Part shown: piece after piece, positions 22,779 through 36,033 of the stretch
Position numbering within the stretch: position 1 is the stretch's first letter
Layout: each line of letters starts with the position of its first letter
DNA from: Gymnogyps californianus
Lineage: Eukaryota > Chordata > Aves > Accipitriformes > Cathartidae
DNA length: 64,000 nucleotides
NCBI RefSeq assembly: GCF_018139145.2
Contig: NC_059477.1
Coordinates: 18,959,522-19,023,521 of the forward strand
Direction: 5' to 3'
The notes under the pieces: model-generated
Told to the model about the DNA's origin: nothing
The model's input: the letters and a program-made list of their open reading frames with translations, nothing else
Databases searched by the model: none
Program-made: the position numbers and the translations under genes

Positions 22779-25157
22779 ACTTGTCTACTCTTAAAATATA
22801 CATTCTTCACATCAAAGATGAGGCGTTTTTAAGTTTTTCATTTTGCTTTCTGCTTACAAGCGTGCCAGAGGTGTAGATTACATGAGTTCTTTCAGAAAGT
22901 GGTCCTTCTGGAGCTTGTGTCGGCATATTTACTAGTTAGAATTGTCCAGTGCTGTGACTTCTTTTAAGGCTGTATAGTATAAAGAAATACTGCTTGCAGG
23001 GCATTATTCTTAAGGATGCTGTATACCAGTTCTGCTAACTCAGGTTGTCGAATGTTAAGGCATGCTTGCATTGTTCAATCCTTCTTGCCAGCTCACCTTC
23101 CCACTACTATAACATCCCTTAAGTGCTGGAATGCTGCTTTCAGGGACACTTTCTTAAAGAGGTAAATGCAAGCATAATATTATTCATGAAGGGGAAAGGA
23201 AGATAAAAAAAAGCAAAGGATAGTGAGCTTAGCCCAGCTTCTGCCTTTGCAGGGACAATCTCCTGTGATACTTCTGCTTCACCGCATCAGAAATGGTCAT
23301 ACATATACTGTAAGCAAAGAAAGCATACCTTCAGAGGTAATTATGGAAAAGGGTGTGAAGATAGATCTGGCATCATTTTGCACACCAAATTTTTGAGCAA
23401 AAATGCAGGCTTTGGCTAGAATCTTGCATTTGTGTGAAGGAAGAGAGAAACTTGTGTGTGCCAGGAATGGAAATGGCCAGCACCTGCATGCGTAGTTAGA
23501 GGTTTTCCAAAGTTGGATGGGATATGAATTGATTTAGCTTCGCTTAAAGCTTTATATCAGAGCTTGAGGGAAGAAAAAAAGGAATATTAGCTTACAGTTA
23601 TGATAAAGTTTCTGCATATATTTCATTTTCCCTGTTAACTTTCAGACAGATCATGTGAAAGGCAAAGTTTCTAAAGATTATTTCCTTGTGGGTTTTCTTC
23701 TGTTACAATCCCAACTGGTTATAATCTTCTAAATTCACACAGACAATAAGAAAGCTTATGAATTCAGAGTGAGTAAATCTAAAAAGTAAAATCTAATCAA
23801 ATCCGTCAGGATCCATGAAATCCTAAGCTCAAGCTACTTCCCATTTCTGGCAGAAAAAGCAGAAGCCATACTAGTTCCCCAAATCTCTATCGAACAGTTG
23901 CAATATAAAAAGTTAAAAAATGCTACCTTGGAAGCTAGGACTAAACAGAAATTGGATAAGAACTTGTGCTTGTCTCTCCTCTGTGTATATTCTTTGATAC
24001 CTCTATCAGTGTCCTGTGTGTATATGTTGAAATCAAGTTTTGAAAAGTCTAAGTTTTGAGTTTCTTTTCTCCTCCCATATTTTACACAAGGATCCTCTGT
24101 GACCAGTCAGTGCACCCAAAGTCATGCCTGAGCTTTTCTAGGTCATCGTTGCTACAGAGAGCCACAGAGGAAGCCATAGTCCCCTTCTGGTGCTGCCCCT
24201 GCCGGTTTCTGACTACCCTGTGAGCCCATTCAAAACACTGAACTAGCAGAAAACTAACTTGGCAAGAAAAACTGGATCATTTTTATTCAGTTTGTGAACT
24301 GAATGAGGTTACCAAACAAGGAGGAGTGGGGGGATGGAACTGGGAGAAATTAGTGGGGTGTACAACAGTCTCTTTTGTTGACAGTAAGTTTCATCATTTC
24401 AGCCATGGTGTTTAGCATGACCCAAGATGTCTGGAAATGGAGAAAAGCAGTTACTGTTAAATGGCATTACTTTTAAGATTTTGTGCTTTGATCTCATCAG
24501 ATTTCTTAAGACAAAGAAGGTCATGGCTGGTCAGATGAGATCCCTCACTTCTCTTTCCTCTTTTCCCTTGAAAAGCCAAAGCTAGTATACTAATTTGTAC
24601 CTGCACCCTGTGCTGACCTTCCATTCAGTCAGAGAGGCAATCAACGTGCAACAGTGAGCGTTACTTTTGGATGAGATATCAAGCCAGGGTCTTGACTCTT
24701 TAAATAGAATCAAACTATGTCTGGACCAAGACCCTCCAACGTCTGTTAATCAGACTCAGGAAAAGCTAATGAGATGAGAGTTTACAACAGAGGTATTGCT
24801 AACAGGTTGCTGTGTAACCAAGAGAGATCTGTGTTATTTGTCATCTTCTCTGAACTCTTCTACATGAAGTTGCGTGTGTTCATTAGCACAAGTTCATGGA
24901 TAGTAATGAACTAAAAACTGGCAGTCTTTTCTCTGTCTGGACAGTGCAAAATTGTTTATATGTGCTATTAATTAGAATTTCTAGAGGTTTTGTTGCAGAA
25001 ACTCAAAGCATGGCCCGTATAAAAAAATGTTGTTGAGTAATTTGTGCAATCTGTATATTATGGAGGGAATTTGAACTTTCTCTTTGAAAAGCCATCACTG
25101 TAGTAGGTGGACTATTCATTCTCATGTGTTATTTCTGTCTTAGAAACATGACAGAAC

Positions 25158-25205
<48 letters not shown>

Positions 25206-25225
25206 GAAAGAAAGAAGGAAAGAAG

Positions 25226-25275
<50 letters not shown>

Positions 25276-25279
25276 AGGA

Positions 25280-25319
<40 letters not shown>

Positions 25320-25434
25320 AGGAAAGAAGGAAAGAAAGAAAAAAGAAAAGAAAGAAAGAAAAGAAAAGAAAAGAAAGAAAGAAAAGAGGAAAGGAAGGAA
25401 GGAAGAGAAAGAGAGAAAGAAAGAGAGAAAGAAA
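25158..25434 (+). repeat. Long (GAAA)n polypurine microsatellite
   Basis: There are 277 consecutive purines with no interruption on the plus strand. Near-perfect GAAA units in the first half contain scattered GGAA/GGGA variants. Units near 25330-25385 shift to AAAAG-like 5-mers, and the last part becomes GGAA/GAGA. Purine mirror repeats of this kind can form H-DNA triplexes and stall polymerases. The apparent ORFs crossing it on both strands (Lys/Glu/Arg-rich and Phe/Ser/Leu-rich) are artefacts of the repeat. Confidence 0.95.
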
Positions 25435-26440
25435 CAAAGACAAAGAGAAACAGGGGGCAGGGAGGAAGACAATTCCAGTATACTTTCTGGTAGAGTTTTC
25501 AGTAAAGGACTCATTAGAGTACCAGAGGAAGCATGTGGAGGATAATTACTTAAGAACAAGCCAAATGCTGCAACATTACTGTAAGCCAGAGGAAGAAGGC
25601 TACGAAATGCTGTGGGCACTTACACACATCAGGACAACTAAGAAGAAAGGTAGGTGACCATTTACTGCTGTGATACCTGTTTCACTTTAAAAGATTGAAA
25701 ATGGTGGGGTTTTTGAATCAGAAATACAAATGACACATTTTTCTATGATACCCTGATGTCCTGCTAGCAAGTGTTTTCCGGTCAATCAATCAGTCAGTCA
25801 AGTAGTCAAAATCTTTAACCACATAAAAATCTATTGAGAACAAGTTTTATTTACAATGGTGACCTGGCCAAGAAAGCTCAGAAACAGCAATATGTAGCAT
25901 CACTTACAGACATACAATCACTATTGTATATTACTAGAAAGCTCCCAAACATATCACCAGGCATAAATCAATTATATAAAATACCACAAACATCAAATAA
26001 ACCAATAAAAGAGGGAAGGTCATAACACCACCAGACATGTCATGAATAACCGCCACAAACATCAGCCAGTGATTCATCCACAGTATGAATAAAAAACCAA
26101 AAGATATACAAGCAATTCCTGTTAGATCCTTTTGTGTTCTGTTAAAAATGTGTTACTGTCTTTTGATGTTGTCTATTTTACAACATTACTTCTATTTATA
26201 TTTCACTAAAGGCATCAATTATTTTTAAAGTCTATGTTAATTAAAATTGGGGGGTTTTGTTTGTTATATAAATGTGCATTTTAGCATGTAAGTTTTGCTT
26301 AACAATTCATTGCATATATTGCCATGCTTGCTTATAATTGGTAATACTTTGCATTTAGTAATATAATTCACAATATTATTGTAGTTCAGTCTACTAAAAG
26401 AAATTGGTCATAGAACACAATGGGAGGCATAGTTTGGTAT

Positions 26441-26471
26441 CATTGTCATTGTCATTGTCATGTGTGTGTGT
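26441..26471 (+). repeat. Compound (CATTGT)n-(TG)n microsatellite
   Basis: Three tandem CATTGT units run directly into an alternating TG stretch ending in TCCCC. It is a simple compound repeat. Confidence 0.75.
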
Positions 26472-27384
26472 CCCCTCCACCCCTGCCCTGGATTATGAAC
26501 ATAATTCAAAAGCCACTAAGATTTGAAGAACACTACCTCCAGGTAGTCAACATCTCTCAGAATCTGCACCACTATTTGTATATTAGCAACAAACACATAT
26601 AAAACCATCATTAAACTTAGTCTTTAGAGAGGTGAGAGGTTATACCTAGAACAGCATATCTGTAATGATTAAATATGATGATTGCAACCAATCCATTTTT
26701 AAATGCCAGATCATGGCTTTCTTAGTGTGTATATCTGTATGTCTTATTCCCAGAAGTCCATGTTAAATGTCTACCAGTCTAGAGGGGTCCTATTCCTCTA
26801 TACTCGCAGCTGGAATATACATTTACATTTTTGCAAGGGCCACAAGAGTTTAACCTTCACAAATTCTGGTATATTTGATAGTGTTTGACATACAGTTTTC
26901 AGGTTGCATTCAAAGCAGGTGTCTCATCTGCTTGAATGAAATTTTATGAAATAAATAATATAGAATATGCTAAGTTCCTCCCTCTGCTTAGTACTCCCAA
27001 TTATTCAACATTAATATAATGTAAATAAGCATTACCTTCAATCAAACTTGACAGAAAATTAGACAGCATGTCTCATCAGATCCTGTTCTCAAAAGGGACA
27101 TCTATGAGCAACTCACAGCTTACAAGGTAGTGATGATATTGTCCACCACTTACACTCCAGCAGTATTCAGCTGGTAAGACATCAGCAAGACAAACCTGTC
27201 CGCTAACTTGGAAACAAAAGCTTTTTATTGCTGAAAATGAGAATTGCATTTAAAACTCCTTTATAGCTAAACTGAATGTAATTGAATAGAGAAAGTGGGT
27301 GGAAACATTTGGTTTATTTATATATATCCTCTTCCAGACTTGAAGCTTATTCTGAAATTCAGAATAAATAGATCATCCAGACTC

Positions 27385-27420
27385 TAATCTAGATCCCCTG
27401 CTTTTAAACTGATGATATTG
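27385..27420 (-). mobile_element. Possible CR1 3'-end scrap (antisense)
   Basis: The phrase GATCATCCAGACTCTAATCT followed by AGATCCCCTGC resembles the reverse complement of CR1 tails, remembered as 'gatcatctagtctgacctcctgc'. It is very short and could be chance. No further CR1 blocks are visible on either side. Confidence 0.25.
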
Positions 27421-30400
27421 GCTGAAAATCAGACCGCCATCATTTCAGATTAGTCATTTTTGCTTCATTGATAACATATGCACTTAGAAGCAAGTTCTGC
27501 ACATTTAAAAAAAAAAAAATCCAACCTTTCTATGCATGCATTTTTCAGATATAGACCCAGCTAGTATATGCTAACGCCAAGCAATTTGTTTTGCAGCATG
27601 TCACATAATTCTCTTTTTTTTACACCCAATATCTATGATTAAGAAATGTAATACATACTAAGAAAGTCTTAGATAATTTACACGATGCATTAAAGTGTTT
27701 TGCATGAGAATATAGTATGATGCAGACAGCAGAAGAATTATGTCTTTCATTAAAAGGTTTGCAACTCAGTGTGCTATGATATAACTATAGCAGTTTTTCT
27801 GTCTCAGTGAAGGTTTTTTATTTTAAACACTGCCTTGAAAACCGAGGGATGCATATGCAATAGCACTACTTCGGCTATATGTTTTAACTTAATATCACCT
27901 CTTAGTAATTACACACTGTCAGTTTACCTGCTGTCCCAGGGTTATGGGTGAACAGCCATGCTGTCACTGTTGTTCATCTCTCTGAATCTTGATGTAAGCA
28001 GTAAAATAAGATGGCATTTTTTCATTATTTAATGTTTTAAAAAAATCCTAGTTCAAAGCCTATTTGAAGCAGTTCATCAAGAATGATATACATTAAGGTC
28101 AGGATTAAAAGAAAACCAATTACATGGAAGAAATATGATTTTTGCCACAAATCCTTTATGTGCAAATTAGGATGTGTATTTGCTGCCTAATTTAGAAAGC
28201 ACCAAAGAACAACTTCCAGGGATGTAGAATAGCCTTTGGAGGAGTTCAGCATTTGCATTTCCTGAGGAATTTAAGCAGGGAAGAGGAATGGTGCACTTCA
28301 CAAGAAGGCTTGTGTTCAGGGTAAAACCTGGTCATTGCTCAGCATGCTTTGCACTAGCTGAAAAAACACTTTAGGTGTAGACTAGCAGCTTGGAAGCTTC
28401 TCCAGCTTGGAGTAATCTCCAAATGTGGCAGTGTGCGTATAGGCTGTTCTGCATCCTATTCATACTTTCACTGTGTTGCTGACAGAATAAATGACAGAGC
28501 TCTAAGCTGATGCAGCATTTTGATGCTGTCTGACTATACGAACAGTTTACAAGGCAGAAAAGGTTTCAGCTCGTTGCTTTTCAGGGTCTATTTCAGAGGC
28601 ACTACAAACCATGCTTAGAGCCTTACAGATGTCTTCCCTCTCTCCCATCCACTGGACTTAAGAACAACCTTCTGCAAGAGTTTCTACCTGTTTTCTCTTT
28701 CTTACGTTGTCTTCTCATCACTTGTCTACTTCATTTTGTGTTCACCGGTTCGTCATATTTTTACACTAAATATTTCCTTGGAATATGTAGCTATGAAGCT
28801 GTTCTTTCTTTCCACGTCAAAAATCGTTTTTTTCAGGAAAAAAAAAGGATTGTACTTCTTTGTAACATGCAGACATCATAACTGGCATTTTATTGAGCCT
28901 TTATCTCAGCATGTATATCAGCATGATAGGTAGTTGTTTCACACCCTGCCCAGCTCCATCTAGGTCTAAGCATCTACAACATCAGGGTGTAAGTGGGGTT
29001 ATTTTGTTCCCTGCTCAATGCACTATTACTATTGTTTAGCTTGTGGTGCTTTAAACATAAAAGGTATTGAGCTTGTGGTGCAGATAAGAATGGTAATACC
29101 TATCTAAGAATGGTGACTATAAACTAAAATGCAGGAGATTGAGTTTCACTTTATAATAATTAATATTAGCTGGTATAATAGCTAGTACCATTTTAGCTAA
29201 GTGGTAAAAAAGACTGCAATATCTAGCGTTCAAACATAGCTCCTCTGTTTTGCTGTTTCCAACTAACACAGAGACTGAATAAATCCAAGGCATTTAAAGG
29301 ATTTTTCTGTAAGATATTCTGTTAGTATGTGGGCTTTGGTGCAATTTGTCAAGCTGTATTTAAAAACAAATTGAAGAAGCAGTAAATCTTTTGTTGTTTG
29401 GCCAGAGCTTACTTGTACTTTGGTGCAGAAGAATAACAATGTTCTACTGTGAGTGCAAAGCTGCCAACACTGCGAATCTGTATATCCTCCCAAGACCTTG
29501 TTTATAAAGACAAGAAAACTCAGCGTGGCTTGTCCTGCACTGACACTTCACCTTAAAGGAGTTGTATTTCTTCCTCATCCTCCTCCCCACAGACTGTGGC
29601 AGGTTGGAGTCACAGCCCGTAGGACTTGGGCAGTAGTGTGTTCCCAGAGCAGAGGAGAAAACCCCAAGGGATGTAGAGCTATAACTACCCCCATGGAACA
29701 CAGTGTGCTCAGATTAATGACAGCAATATGCAAATTCTTGACTACTGTAATGGCTTTTAAGGGTGTGGACATCTGGATGCCTTTTAATCTAACAGAGGGC
29801 TCAATTCAATGATACCATGCATCAAGGCACCAACGGTAGGGTGCTATTTTTGTCTCTTTCTTCCTGCTAACTGAGCTGAATTCCAGACCCCTGTAGTGAG
29901 GTCCATGGCCCTCACTTGCTGTCTAGTTAATAATTTGCTGCATGAATTACAAACCATCTCCCAAACGCTCTGGGGATCTGAAAAAGTGAGAGTGACACCA
30001 ACTCAACTTTTAAAAATGTGGTGCATTGAGCTATGAATGAAAACTGTTATTATGGCAATCGGTGTGTCCTGGGGGCAGGGGAACTCACAGTGGGCTGTTG
30101 CTACTATTCAAGGAATGGCCTTGTGGAAATTTATTTATTTCATATCCAGTTAGCTCAGATGAATAGTAAATCTTCGATCTAGTCAATCCTCCTTCAGCTC
30201 AGATGTTGGGAGCAAGTGAGACACAGCTGATACTTCACCTGATGTAATTCTCCCAAGAGCAGGGCTCCAGAGCAGGGCTATCTCTGAAATCACTGATCAA
30301 AAATTAGGAATTAAAATTAAGGTCAACCAAAGGAAAGCTCTCCATGGATCTTCCTGGGTTCATCTCTGCCACACAATGTCTTAGTGATGCCATGTATCTT

Positions 30401-31619
30401 GCTCTGCAGAAAATTTGCATGTGGTCAATAACTCTTACGTTCTGTGACTTTCAGCAGTAAAGATTACTCACAGCAAAAGTCACTGGCAGCTGAATTTTGG
30501 ATGTATGAAGTCCTACATATTACTAATCACTCCTCCTCTCTCTTGCCAAAATTAACCATCTAAAATGGGCAGCCAAATTTATTGGAAAATTCTAATTTTA
30601 ATATCAATCTACCTTAAGTCCACAGCTGTGAAACAGAGGCAGTTGTGCCTGTTTACCTCAAAGAGACAGTAGGAGGATAGGTGCTTTACAGAAAGTAAGT
30701 GCTGTATTGATAAGGACCACAGGCATTCACCTGATAAAATGAGGACTTCTGTCTTCAGAACATGCTTTGAATAGTGCGTAGGAAATAATTCATGTTACCA
30801 TACACTGGCAATAAGGGAAATCTTGATGATTCAAGAGCTTCTTATTTAGTGGTCACTGCTTATCCTGTATATTAAGTGTTACCGCATCCTGGAACTTGAG
30901 AAAAATGTTGTGGAACTTGTGTCAAAAATAGCATGCAGTCATGTAACTAAAGGCTTTGGTTAAGTGCATACATGCAAGAGGTTTGAATTAGTTTTGTACA
31001 GACTTCCATTATTCTAGTTTTTCTTAACTTTGGAGTGCTTGGCTTTGTAACCTTATTAATGTTCTTTCAGCATAGTTGTGGTGCAAAATTACAGGAATCA
31101 TTAAACTGAGAGAAAAAGATGCTTTAAGATACATAATCTATCGAATTTTTCAGACCAAATTTATATGTTGGTATTTGCCATCCAAGGCAATGAGTATAGG
31201 GTCAAATAAAAAGTTGTCAAAGCAGATATCTAAATGAGTATGAAAAAAATCTTTGTACATTTCCTCAATATCAGAGAGTCTTGCATATGTGATTGGGAAT
31301 TTTTTTATAGTTTTTGTTTGTTTATACTGACACACAAAATTTCTGGTGGCCTGTCTTCTGTACTCTGACATGCCAAAAATTCAGAAGTGAGATGAGGATG
31401 GGAACAACCCAAAGGATATCTCAGGGTTACTAGCCTGCATCCTAAGGGCCCAAAACATGACATTGCTCTCTCTGCAGAACATCTGTCCTTTCCTTGTATA
31501 AAGACTTACATCTTTAAGAGATGCTGTTTATCCATAAACAGCCATCTTCCATAAGAAGCTGTATGTGTTCTTATAATGCAATATAGATATACTCTGAAAC
31601 ACCTGCCCTGTCAAAAAAT

Positions 31620-31674
31620 TGTAATGAAGTGGCACTTCATTTGAAAAAATGTAATGAAGTGCCACTCAATTACA
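31620..31674. repeat. Imperfect hairpin, 20-bp stem
   Basis: AGTGGCACTTCATT (31628-31641) and AATGAAGTGCCACT (31653-31666) are exact 14-base inverted arms around an 11-base loop. Past a 2x2 internal loop the stem continues for six more pairs (TGTAAT with ATTACA). The 5' arm is itself part of the near-palindrome AATGAAGTGGCACTTCATT (31623-31641), so alternative foldings exist. It is shorter than a typical pre-miRNA. Confidence 0.75.
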
Positions 31675-33009
31675 CCAGGAGAGGGTTAAGATCTTCTGTG
31701 TGTACCAGCAATGACATGCTGTTCACATCCTCAGGAAAACATTCCATACAATTAAAATATGAAATGTTAGAGATTTTCTTTCTTATCCCAGTTAACAGAA
31801 AGTATACATAATACAATGTACACAGATATCACTGAATGTAGAGGCCTGTTACCTCTGCCTAGTGCCAGCAACACCCGCACGGTTCAATTGATATTGCAAG
31901 TGATTTTCTCCTTAAAGCTGCAGACCATTATGAAATGTCAGGCTTCCTGCTGGTGCTCTAAGACAGGAACCAGTTGCAGAGACTGGAACAAGTAATATAG
32001 CTAGGCTAGCTTACAGCAGCACTACCAGAAGTGTTTGCTTTTATTTACTAAGCATTAGTCACTAAGTTCACCTAAACCTAGTTTCAGTCATCAGTGAAAT
32101 GCTGAATCAGAGTTGAAGATCAAGTGAAAAGAGACAGCTTCTCTAAGATTTCCAAGTTAATACGTTAGTGAAATGGAGTGTATCCAATTATATTCTAATT
32201 TAAAATAATCTAACCCAAAGTGATTCAAGTTTTTAGTGTTGCATATTCTCATTCAGCTGGTGCAGAGATGTCATTGTCACTGTGTGGCAAGTAGGTGCTC
32301 AGTAATAGTTTTGCTCTGTACTTCTCTTCATTGCTATCAAGCTTCTACACACGAAGAACTGCAGAATAGGTTTTTAGTTTGCCTTTGTGTCTAGAATTTA
32401 CATATTAATTTGAGCTGTAAATTATAGAAACATGCAAATTGTACAGTATAAAACTGTTAGATACACTGAGTTCCACAGCTTCCAGTTATCTTAGTTCATA
32501 TAAATAGAAAAACTATTTTTAAGTGTTGGAGAAAATTATATACTGTCTCAAAAAATGAGTATTATGTCTTCAAGTAGTTAGCGAGAGCACTAAAGGACAC
32601 AGGAAGCTCTCTGTTGTTTCATTATATGAACAGCTTTTGAAAATTATTTGCAGTACCTCCTAATGTCATGACAGAAGAAAGAAAAGGGTCTGTTTCTGAT
32701 GGTTAGCAATGTCTCTTGGATCCTGAGTTCTGTACTCTGAGGTCTTGAAGGTTCTTAAGGTCTCTTAATGTTCTTGGCTAGTTTGAAAACTGGAACAGAA
32801 AAGATTGATAATATAATAGTTCTACCCCTCAGCTTTGCAGCTTGTACATGAATTTGTATGCCCAGGAAGACTCTCCTAAGAGCTGCCTTACACCCCCAAG
32901 GAACTCAAAATACACTGTTAGAATTTGGTCCCCTATTTACAGGTAGGCCATTTTCATAATCTCAGGAATGAATAGGCTGCTCTCTACCAGTAGAAATAAA
33001 TTTTTTTTT

Positions 33010-33142
33010 GAACAATGCTTATTGTTAAGATTTGAATTCACATATACAAGGGCAGAAAAAGACTCTATTTTATGTTAGCATCTTTTTTCCAATGATATTA
33101 CAGGGTATTGAATGTAGCTATGTGAACATACATAAACACAAC
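33010..33142 (+). repeat. Direct repeat copy A (133 bp)
   Basis: This copy aligns without gaps to 33963-34095, with about 116 of 133 positions identical by hand count. Two blocks are perfectly conserved: 24 bases starting GAACAATGCTTATTG, and 39 bases containing ATGTTAGCATCTTTTTTCC. The sequence outside the repeat is not shared between the copies. I do not recognise the repeat family. Confidence 0.9.
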
Positions 33143-33962
33143 TCTTTTAAAGCCAATGGGAGTCTTTGACATCAATAACCTGATGGTGTTAATTGCTTTA
33201 ACAGAAATTAAGTGCTTTGTTAAAGACTTGTTTTAAAGAATTAATCCTTACTTTTGGAATATTTTGTTGATATTTCCAAAACTATCCATTTTACCATGTG
33301 AACTGAGAAGGTATTATAGCAACACTAAGTATTTGAGTCCTACAACAGGGGCTTCATCTTAGAACTGCAAGCCCAAGTTAACAGCTTCTGGAAACTGAGG
33401 AAAGTACGGTTCTAATAACTACCCTGGTAGTTCCACAGTAAATATACCTGCCTGTTGGCTGAGGAACATGCCCTTAGACTGCTAAGGTTGAATGGACATT
33501 TTCTATTACTGCAGAAATAAAATTCCAGAATTAAAGTCTTGCATCCACTAAGGTGGATAGCAAAATTCCATAAAGTTCAACAGAGTCAAGGATTTATCCA
33601 GATACTTGATCTCCAAATGGGAGTTTAACTGTAGTCTCTGACACCATCTACAGAGATGAAAAGTACCTCAGAGTGCAATCTATACTTTTTTGCCATATAC
33701 TGAAAACTTTTATGCAAAACATACTGATCATAGTTGAAATATGTTCTTTCATAAATTGATTTTACCCCACTACCATTTATGCATCTGTTTCAACAGCAAT
33801 GTACAGACCCATTACTAAATGAGCAATCTCTAGGCACCCTGTAATAAATCTTACACATTTCTAATGTTTTAACATTTATGGCACTGCTATCTTTAATTTT
33901 GAGAAAAACAAGGTTTGCCCATATTTTAAAATAACATGGCTAATTTACTAAACGTGTAGAAT
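33143..33962. other. Spacer between the two direct repeats
   Basis: 820 bp of AT-rich unique sequence with no open frame of note, no primer-binding site and no polypurine tract next to the repeats. A phrase at about 33152-33174 (GCCAATGGGAGTCTTTGACA) recalls the centre of sauropsid palindromic MITEs but is too short to call. Confidence 0.5.
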
Positions 33963-34095
33963 GAACAATGCTTATTGTTAAGATTTAAATTGACTTAAAG
34001 AAGTGCAGAGAAAGACATTATTTTATGTTAGCATCTTTTTTCCAATGATATTACAGGGTACTGAATTCAGCAATGTGATCATGCATAAACATGAC
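33963..34095 (+). repeat. Direct repeat copy B (133 bp)
   Basis: Second copy of the 133-bp repeat, 953 bp downstream of copy A in the same orientation. The differences are concentrated in two patches of about 35 bp, one central and one at the 3' end. The 39-bp block ending in TTACAGGGTA is identical in both. Confidence 0.9.
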
Positions 34096-35998
34096 CCCTC
34101 CGAAAAAGGCTGCTGGCCTTAGAAGCAGTTCTTACTAGTGAAATTATAGAAGCTTGGATGGCCAACAGTATCAAGAAATAATTGCAACTTTATCAGGCTG
34201 TTCTCAAGTAAGTGCTGTCACTGCCTGAATCTAGTGATAAATTGCATTGATCAGGTAGGTTACAGAACCTGTATCGGTATCAAAGGAAGGACATTATAGT
34301 TTGACAGTGGTGTCTCCATTGTCAGCTTCGGGAAGTACTGTACTGGACTACATTGAATGGCTCATTTAATAACTGTTTATAAATTAAACAAGCAGAAAAA
34401 TTATTCCTAGCAACTTAAAATGCTTGAGAGAATTTTTAGAACACTTCGTTTTAAGAGACACTTCAAATTAGGTAAAAGTTTGAACTCTGGATATTGCAAT
34501 AACGTTGGCCAATGTTATTGCAAATAATGAATTGGTGAACGTGCACTCTAGAAGGCAATACCAGGCTCATTTTTTTAGGAACACCCATTTGTATGGGAGG
34601 GTAACATGCTATATATGTCATGGTCAGTTAATAGGAGTTACAGAGGAGTTTCCACAAGCTGTGTGGAAACCCTGGCTTCAAAACTGTCAGGAGTTTTTCA
34701 TATTATAGCAAGATTCTGATCCTGTATTCACTTCTTAGCTGTGAGTGGTTTAGGATTGCTGTAAAGCTTTAAGATTGAACCCGCAGTTCTAATATTTAAT
34801 TTGAATGGTATATCAGCAGGCTGTCACACTGGATGCTGCTATATACAGGTAAAATGTTATGTGAGGGTACTTTATTAATTTTAAACAAAAGGTGGAATTC
34901 ACAGTAAAGCCAAATCCGCCCCATGGGCCAGACAGGTAATGTTCTTAAGCCTTAAGGAAGTCTTTTGTCACCCCTTCTGGTTTGAGCAGCTAGCCAAAGT
35001 TTTGATTTTTTAAAGTTATTCTTAGGAGGAAAATTAATGATCAAGTCAGAAATTTTAATTTAGAAACTTCTACTTTCTTAATATGAGAAAATAATTTGTA
35101 AGAACATGATGGAAAAAGAGTTTTAGTTTAAAAGTAGCATGAAGTGAGGGTACGTATTACCATTAGTCTAGCAATATTTTTTTCTTCTGTACTTAGTATT
35201 GACACATACAGAATAGACTGTTATGCACCCAAATCTGTGACTAGAAATTGACTTTTTATAGGGAAAAATCCAATATCCAGTTCCTTAGGCTTCTTGTGCC
35301 TAATAAACGGGAAAAGTTTTGCGGTTTTTGATACAGCTTCCCTCCACCCCCTTTTTTAATTGATTCTGCTCTGAGTCTGAAGAAATGTGTGGCTTGGTCC
35401 TCAGTCCCATCTTAGCTAGCTTCAATGAGGAGAGCTAGGAATTCAAAATAAAGTGTCTCATAGGTTATGTCTGCTAACAAATTTCCACTAATTGACATCA
35501 AACTGGTTAATTTCCATATAATAAGTGTTGATTGATTCAAGGGCTTGACTCAGCTGGCCAAGACTGTCCTTACAATGATCACTTATGGGCTACCTTTTTG
35601 GAACACAGTGGAATATTTAAGGTCTTGCCAGATTTCAAGGATGCTAGGAGTTGGAACAATGTTTTTAATCTTGGCTACTAATTACGTGGCAAAGGTATAA
35701 ACTGGGCTTTGCAAATCATTATTTCCATTAGAAAGGTGTTGGAAGCAATTCCACTGAGGGCTTCCCTCCTATTTATGCAGCTGTTATTCCCATGGGAGGA
35801 GGCCATTGCAGTCCTGGCTGAAACATGGGCTTCTGTTCTGTTTCCACAGCACTTGGAAGAAAAACAAAACAGGACTAATGAAAAACACACACGGGAAATG
35901 CTTTATTATTTCATCATCCTCACCTACTGAGATCTGGCACCACTCTGTGTTTAGGAAGAACTTCTCCCGCCCTCTCTCTCTCGCGCGCAGTGTGGTTG

Positions 35999-36033
35999 TA
36001 TAAGGCTGACACTCTGTCATTTCCTGTCAGATC
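35999..36033 (+). promoter_or_regulatory. Candidate core promoter (TATA-like + initiator)
   Basis: TATAAGG at 35999-36005 lies 30 bp upstream of an A at 36029. That A sits in TCAGATC (36027-36033), which fits the initiator pattern YYANWYY. A CT-rich tract leading into CGCGCG lies just upstream (35967-35989). The spacing is what a TATA-dependent polymerase II promoter would have. It is a motif-based call with no expression evidence. Confidence 0.35.

Larger units (their letters stand above)
17765..25157. other. Non-coding DNA, two decayed mobile elements, no gene seen
   Basis: Contains the MITE-like relic at 18688 and the CR1 tail at 22625. A GC-richer patch at 18350-18720 is open in several frames on both strands, but none resembles a known protein. 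The rest is unremarkable AT-rich unique sequence. Confidence 0.55.
25443..33009. other. Non-coding AT-rich DNA, no gene seen
   Basis: Mostly unique AT-rich sequence. It includes a small (CATTGT)n/(TG)n repeat at 26441, a possible CR1 scrap at 27385 and the hairpin at 31620. A short local duplication occurs at 29037-29084, where AGCTTGTGGTGC appears twice. Open frames near 29444-29812 overlap on both strands and are unrecognised. Confidence 0.55.

Noticed and set aside
25124..25657. 177-codon open frame, the longest in the window
   Set aside because: Most of it is the literal translation of the GAAA microsatellite (Lys/Glu/Arg repeats). The opposite strand is equally open as Phe/Ser/Leu. No domain or flanking exon structure.
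33010..34095. Direct repeats as the LTR pair of a miniature LTR element (copies could be read as TG...CA)
   Set aside because: No tRNA primer-binding site after the first copy, no polypurine tract before the second, and no matching target duplication.
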